Part shown: in pieces, positions 59,325 to 64,000 of the stretch
Numbering within the stretch: position 1 is the first letter of the stretch
How the letters are laid out: each line of letters starts with the position of its first letter
From: Bathymodiolus brooksi
Taxonomy: Eukaryota > Mollusca > Bivalvia > Mytilida > Modiolidae
NCBI GenBank assembly: GCA_963680875.1
Contig: OY804579.1
Coordinates: 19,453,804 to 19,517,803 of the forward strand
Direction of reading: 5' to 3'
Length of the DNA: 64,000 nucleotides
Made by a program: the position numbers and the translations under genes
Notes under the pieces: model-generated
Databases searched by the model: none
What the model saw: the letters and a program-made list of their open reading frames with translations, nothing else
What the model was told of the DNA's origin: nothing

Positions 59325-59700
59325 TCATCTTGATAGGAAACACAAGCTCTGTACTATCTTACCAACTCTTAGATCTAATACATCTACAGGTGCACCTAAC
59401 ATGTTGCTACATATAGATGGAAAGTTCACAATGGAAAATTTGATGTCATCTCTCTTATCCTGGAGTTTCGTTCTCAACAAGTCCTCGTTGTCAAGTAATA
59501 TGTGTACGTCAAGGTATGAAGCAGACCTAGCTGTATATATGGTATCCGTTATTTCAAGTCCGTCCAAATGGAATAGATGAGATCAACATGGAATTATTCA
59601 CTGAAAGGTCATCATATGCATAGCGAATCAAGTAATTATATGATCTGGTTAGTTTCTTTTCATTTTGCTCGAGATGTACCTGAAAGAAGTCTGCTTCCTA
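59325..59700 (-). pseudogene. Reverse-transcriptase fragment of an unassigned retroelement, right copy
   Basis: The minus strand from about 59700 reads EQNEKKLTRSYNYLIRYAYD, then DLSVNNS (the place of the Y-x-DD catalytic box). After a frameshift it reads LEITDTIYTARSASYLDVHI, LLDNEDLLRTKLQDKRDD and FPSICSNMLGAPVDVLDLR. I recall the series RYIDDVLSLNN / LEIKDTT / SASYLDLHL / TKLYDKRDD / FPFICSNIP from a reverse-transcriptase family frequent in mollusc and cnidarian genomes. That is from memory and the clade is not assigned. The catalytic box is altered, there is at least one frameshift near 59567, and both ends are truncated, so it is inactive. Confidence 0.6.
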
Positions 59701-59844
59701 CGAATAAAGGAACGCAGTAACTCTAGAACACTGGTTTCGACCGCTAAATATATGATAATAATTTGAAAAGAGGTTTCGTTGAACCTTTGGCAGACTTAGT
59801 AATATAACGATGTTAAGATACAGTTGTTCATAAGTAAACCTTAG

Positions 59845-59945
59845 AGAAAACCGAAGGGGCAATCACGAATGGACAATCCAGAGATACAGGTAACATTGGG
59901 TACAAAACACAGAACGAAAACAAGCACAACACAGAAAACTATCTT
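59845..59945 (+). mobile_element. Dispersed repeat family R2, copy
   Basis: GAAAACCGAAGGGGCAATCA, CGAATGGACAATCCAGAGAT and ACAGGTAACATTGGGTACAA follow the order of R2 at 30.45-30.56 kb (complement). A 93-codon frame starting here at 59869 is not supported. Confidence 0.7.
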
Positions 59946-59949
59946 GGTT

Positions 59950-60612
59950 GCAATTCTAAAGGAACACAAAACAGACCTAACATTGTCTATGATGTCCTCT
60001 TTCGTTAGTAGCATCACTGTATATTATCGGTGGCCAAGTGAATTTTCAATATTTGATTCCTTCCCCAAGCAGTCTATAAACATAATGGTATTTAGCTTTA
60101 TATTACAGCATTATTTCCTGGTAAAAGTTCCACTCTCTGATCATGTCTAGTCTAGTCGGCTTGTATGTTGTATGAATACATGTTTTTTATAGGTTCATGG
60201 CTACCAGAGCATAATATTGCATTCTTTAGTTCTGAGATTAAATATGGATTTATTAAATCTCTATTATTGTCATCATGATAATTGATACTGGGAACGGCGT
60301 GAAAAATTATCTTATCAGTACAAGATCGATGAACATTAATGTCTTTGACTACCGGTAATTGATCATGATATTATAATGTAATATTTATATCCTTAACGTA
60401 ATTACTTACAAACAGCAGGTTGCACACTAAGAAGGACCCATAAAACTAGCTTAACCCCGCCACTTTTTATTGAAGTGCCTGTAGCAAGCTAGGAAATTGA
60501 GCGGTCTTATATTTGTGTGTTAGGGATGTCGAATTTGGCGCTTTCTACAATTTTGATATTTGAATTTACAATTGTTCCGACAATGTGGTATGTCTTGTTT
60601 TTCATTCTATTA
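59950..60612. other. No gene seen
   Basis: AT-rich, non-repetitive by eye, up to the start of the 44-bp array. Confidence 0.55.
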
Positions 60613-60616
60613 CTAA

Positions 60617-63600
60617 TAGTCAGTTAACTACTAACATTCACTACTCCTGGTTTTGTATTGTAGTCAGCTAACTACTAATTTTCACTACTCCTTGTTTTGT
60701 ATTATAGTCAGTTAACTACTAACATTCATTACTCCTGATTTTGTATTATAGTCAGTTAACTACTAACATTCACTACTCCTTGTTTTGATTTGTAGTCAGT
60801 TAACTACTAACATTCACTACTCCTGGTGTTGTATTGTAGTCAGATAACTACTAACATTCACTACTCCTGGTGTTGTATTGTAGTCAGTTAACTACTAACA
60901 TTCACTACTCCTTGTTTTGTATTGTAGTCAGTTAACTACTAACATTCACTACTCCTGGTTTTTTATTATAGTCAGTTAACTACTAACATTCACTACTCCT
61001 TGTTTTGTATTATAGTCAGTTAACTACTAACATTCACTACTCCTTGTTTTGTATTATAGTCAGTTAACTACTAACATTCACTACTCCTTGTTTTGTATTA
61101 TAGTCGGTTAACTACTAACATTCACTACTCCTGGTTTTGTATTGTAGTCAGTTAACTACTAACATTCACTACTCCTGGTTTTGTATTATAGTCAGTTAAC
61201 TACTAGCATTCACTACTCCTGGTTTTGTATTGTAGTCAGTTAACTACTAACATTCACTACACCTGGTTTTGTATTGTAGTCAGTTAACTACTAACATTCA
61301 CTACTCCTGGTTTTGTATTGTAGTCAGTTAACTACTAACATTCACTACTCCTTGTTTTGTATTGTAGTCAGTTAACTACTAACATTCACTACTCCTGGTT
61401 TTGTATTGTAGTCAGTTAACTACTAACATTCACTACTCCTGTTATTGTATTGTAGTCAGTTGACTACTAACATTCACTACTCCTGGTTTTGTATTGTAGT
61501 CAGTTAACTACTAACATTCACTACTCCTGGTTTTGTATTGTAGTCAGTTAACTACTAACATTCACTGCTCCTGGTGTTGTATTATAGTCAGTTAACTACT
61601 AACATTCACTACTCCTGGTGTTGTATTGTAGTCAGTTAACTACTAGCATTCACTACTACTGTTATGATATTGTAGTCAGTTGACTACTAACATTTACTTC
61701 TCCTTGTTTTTTATTTTAGTCAGTTAACTACTAACATTCACTACTCCTGGTGTTGTATTATAGTCAGTTAACTACTAACATTCACTGCTCCTGGTGTTGT
61801 ATTATAGTCAGTTAACTACTAACATTCACTACTCCTTGTTTTGTATTGTAGTCAGTTAACTACTTACATTCACTACTCCTGGTTTTGCATTATAGTCAGT
61901 TAACTACTAACATTCACTGCTTTTGGTTTTGTATTGTAGTCAGTTAACTACTAACATTCACTACTCCTGGCTTTGTATTGTAGTCAATTAACTACTAACA
62001 TTCACTACTCCTGGTGTTGTATTGTAGTCAGCTAACTACTAACATTCACTACTCCTGGTTTTGTATTGTAGTCAGTTAACTACTAACATTCACTACTCCT
62101 GGCTTTGTATTGTAGTCAATTAACTACTAACATTCACTACTCCTGGTTTTGCATTGTAGTCAGTTAACTACTTACATTCACTGCTCCTGGTTTTGCATTG
62201 AAGTCAGTTAACTACTAACATGCACTGTCCCTGGTGTTGTATTACAGTCAGTTAACTACTAACATTCATTACTCCTGGTTTTGTATTATAGTCAGTTAAC
62301 TACTAACATTCACTACTCCTTGTTTTGTATTGTAGTCAGTTAACTACTAACATTCACTACTCCTGGTTTTGTATTATAGTCAGTTAACTACTAACATTCA
62401 CTACTCCTGGTTTTGTATTGTAGTCAGTTAACTACTAACATTGACTACTCCTGGTTTTTTATTGTAGTCAGTTAACTACTAACATTCACTACTCCTGGTT
62501 CTGTATTGTAGTCAGTTAACTACTAACATTCACTACTCCTGGTTGTGTATTGTAGTCAGTTAACTACTAACATTCACTACTCCTTGTTTTGTATTGTAGT
62601 CAGTTAACTACTAACATTCACTACTCCTGTTATTGTATTGTAGTCAGTTGACTACTAACATTCACTACTCCTGGTTTTGTATTGTAGTCAGTTAACTACT
62701 AACATTCACTACTCCTTGTTTTGTATTGTAGTCAGTTAACTACTAACATTCACTGCTCCTGGTGTTGTATTATAGTCAGTTAACTACTAACATTCACTAC
62801 TCCTGCTGTTGTATTGTAGTCAGTTAACTACTAGCATTCACTACTACTGTTATGATATTGATGTCAGTTGACTACTAACATTCACTACTCCTGGTTTTGT
62901 ATTGTAGTCNNNNNNNNNNNNNNNNNNNNNNNNNNNNNNNNNNNNNNNNNNNNNNNNNNNNNNNNNNNNNNNNNNNNNNNNNNNNNNNNNNNNNNNNNNN
63001 NNNNNNNNNNNNNNNNNNNNNNNNNNNNNNNNNNNNNNNNNNNNNNNNNNNNNNNNNNNNNNNNNNNNNNNNNNNNNNNNNNNNNNNNNNNNNNNNNNNN
63101 NNNNNNNNNCTACTCCTGGTGTTGTATTGTAGTCAATTAACTACTAACATTCACTACTCCTGGTTTTGTATTGTAGTCAGTTAAATACTAACATTCACTA
63201 CTCCTGGTGTTGTATTGTAGTCAATTAACTACTAACATTCACTACTCCTGGTGTTGTATTGTAGTCAATTAACTACTAACATTCACTACTCCTGGTTTTG
63301 TATTGTAGTCAGTTAAATACTAACATTCACTACTCCTGGTGTTGTATTGTAGTCAGTTAACTACTAACATTCACTACTCCTGGTGTTGTATTGTAGTCAA
63401 TTAACTACTAACATTCACTACTCCTGGTGTTGTATTATAGTCAGTTAACTACTTACTTTCACTACACCTGGTTTTGTATTGTAGTCAGTTAACTACTAAC
63501 ATTCACTACTCCTGGTTTTGTATTGTAGTCAGTTAACTACTAACATTCACTACTCCTGGTTTTGTATTATAGTCAGTTAACTAATAACATTCACTACTCC

Positions 63601-64000
63601 TGGTGTTGCATTGTAGTCAGTAAACTACTAACATTCACTACTCCTGGTGTTGTATTATAGTCAGTTAACTACTTACATTCACTACTCCTGGTGTTGTATT
63701 GTAGTCAGTTAACTACTAACACTCACTACTCCTGGTGTTGTATTGTAATCAGTTAACTACTAACATTTACTACTCCTGGTTTTGTATTGTAGTCATTTAA
63801 CTACTAACATTCACTACTCCTGGTGTTGTATTGTAGTCAGTTAACTACTAACATTCACTACTCCTGGTTTTGTATTATAGTCAGTTAAATACTAACATTC
63901 ACTACTCCTGGTGTTGTATTGTAGTCAATTAACTACTAACATTCACTACTCCTGGTTTTGTATTGTAGTCAGTTAAATACTAATCTTCACTACTCCTGGT
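60617..64000. repeat. 44-bp tandem array, at least 72 units, running off the right edge
   Basis: TAGTCAGTTAACTACTAACA, TTCACTACTCCTGGTTTTGT and ATTG form a 44-bp unit. About 52 units lie before the assembly gap and about 20 after it. Units contain the palindrome AGTTAACT. Variants recur in groups (TGGTGTTG or TGGTTTTG, TTGTAG or TTATAG, CAATTAAC, TACTAGCATTC), which suggests block-wise amplification. There is no coding content. Confidence 0.98.
62910..63109. other. Assembly gap of 200 N within the 44-bp array
   Basis: Exactly 200 undetermined bases interrupt the array, a round number typical of a placeholder. The real array length, and therefore its copy number, is unknown. Frames read through the gap are meaningless. 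Confidence 0.99.

Noticed and set aside
58750..59580. 276-, 214- and 179-codon frames over the 22-bp array
   Set aside because: The three plus-strand frames are open together and follow the 66-bp super-period. The 276-codon frame runs on into antisense reverse-transcriptase DNA.
62868..63184. Frames of 90-95 codons at the right end
   Set aside because: They consist mainly of undetermined bases in the assembly gap.

Overview
The window reads as non-genic, repeat-dominated nuclear DNA from a bivalve mollusc. A mytilid mussel or a relative is plausible but I cannot prove it. The signs are AT-rich DNA with no operon-like gene packing, tRNA-derived SINEs whose 3' end carries GCGTTAAAC, non-LTR retrotransposon debris ending in a (TCTTG)n tail, MITE-like fold-backs, and several dispersed repeats of a style I associate with bivalve assemblies. 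I found no intact protein-coding gene that I would defend, and no rRNA, tRNA or CRISPR locus.

Layout. 1-14803: one 56-bp satellite (about 264 monomers, each with a small hairpin) with higher-order duplications. 14826-15763: old interspersed repeat DNA. 15764-17934: a GAC/AAC-rich array. 18098-19217: exactly 36 copies of a 31-bp unit. 19438-19676: a SINE with a perfect 10-bp target-site duplication. 19.7-34.3 kb: AT-rich DNA with two LINE fragments (22.47-22.84 and 26.57-27.42 kb) and scattered copies of three dispersed families, called R1, R2 and R3 here. 34.3-34.56 kb: a (GATT)n microsatellite. 36.6-39.3 kb: fold-back and MITE insertions. 39.4-43.3 kb: an AT-rich tract with a reiterated 14-mer (GTCAGGAGTGCAAC), followed by a decayed gene of an unrecognised multicopy family. 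44.2-46.5 kb: hairpins, a long palindrome, a possible small exon and a Tc1/mariner-like MITE. 48760-51157: 47-bp array. 51.3-52.4 kb: SINE and dispersed repeat pieces. 52611-56859: 59-bp array (about 72 units). 57.67-59.7 kb: a composite of R3 DNA, a 74-bp array, a 22-bp array and reverse-transcriptase fragments. 60617-64000: 44-bp array running off the window, interrupted by 200 N.

Tandem arrays fill close to half of the window. The most informative pattern is that several arrays sit inside, or start at, segments that also occur as single copies in dispersed elements. The 59-bp unit is one internal segment of R1. The 22-bp unit is one internal segment of a sequence present as a single copy 1 kb away. 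The GAC array begins directly after dispersed-repeat DNA ending in ACAGACGGACGAC. The window therefore looks like a place where satellite arrays arise from pieces of mobile elements. This is structural evidence only. The recognisable genes are all broken mobile-element or multicopy-family remnants and do not work together as a pathway.
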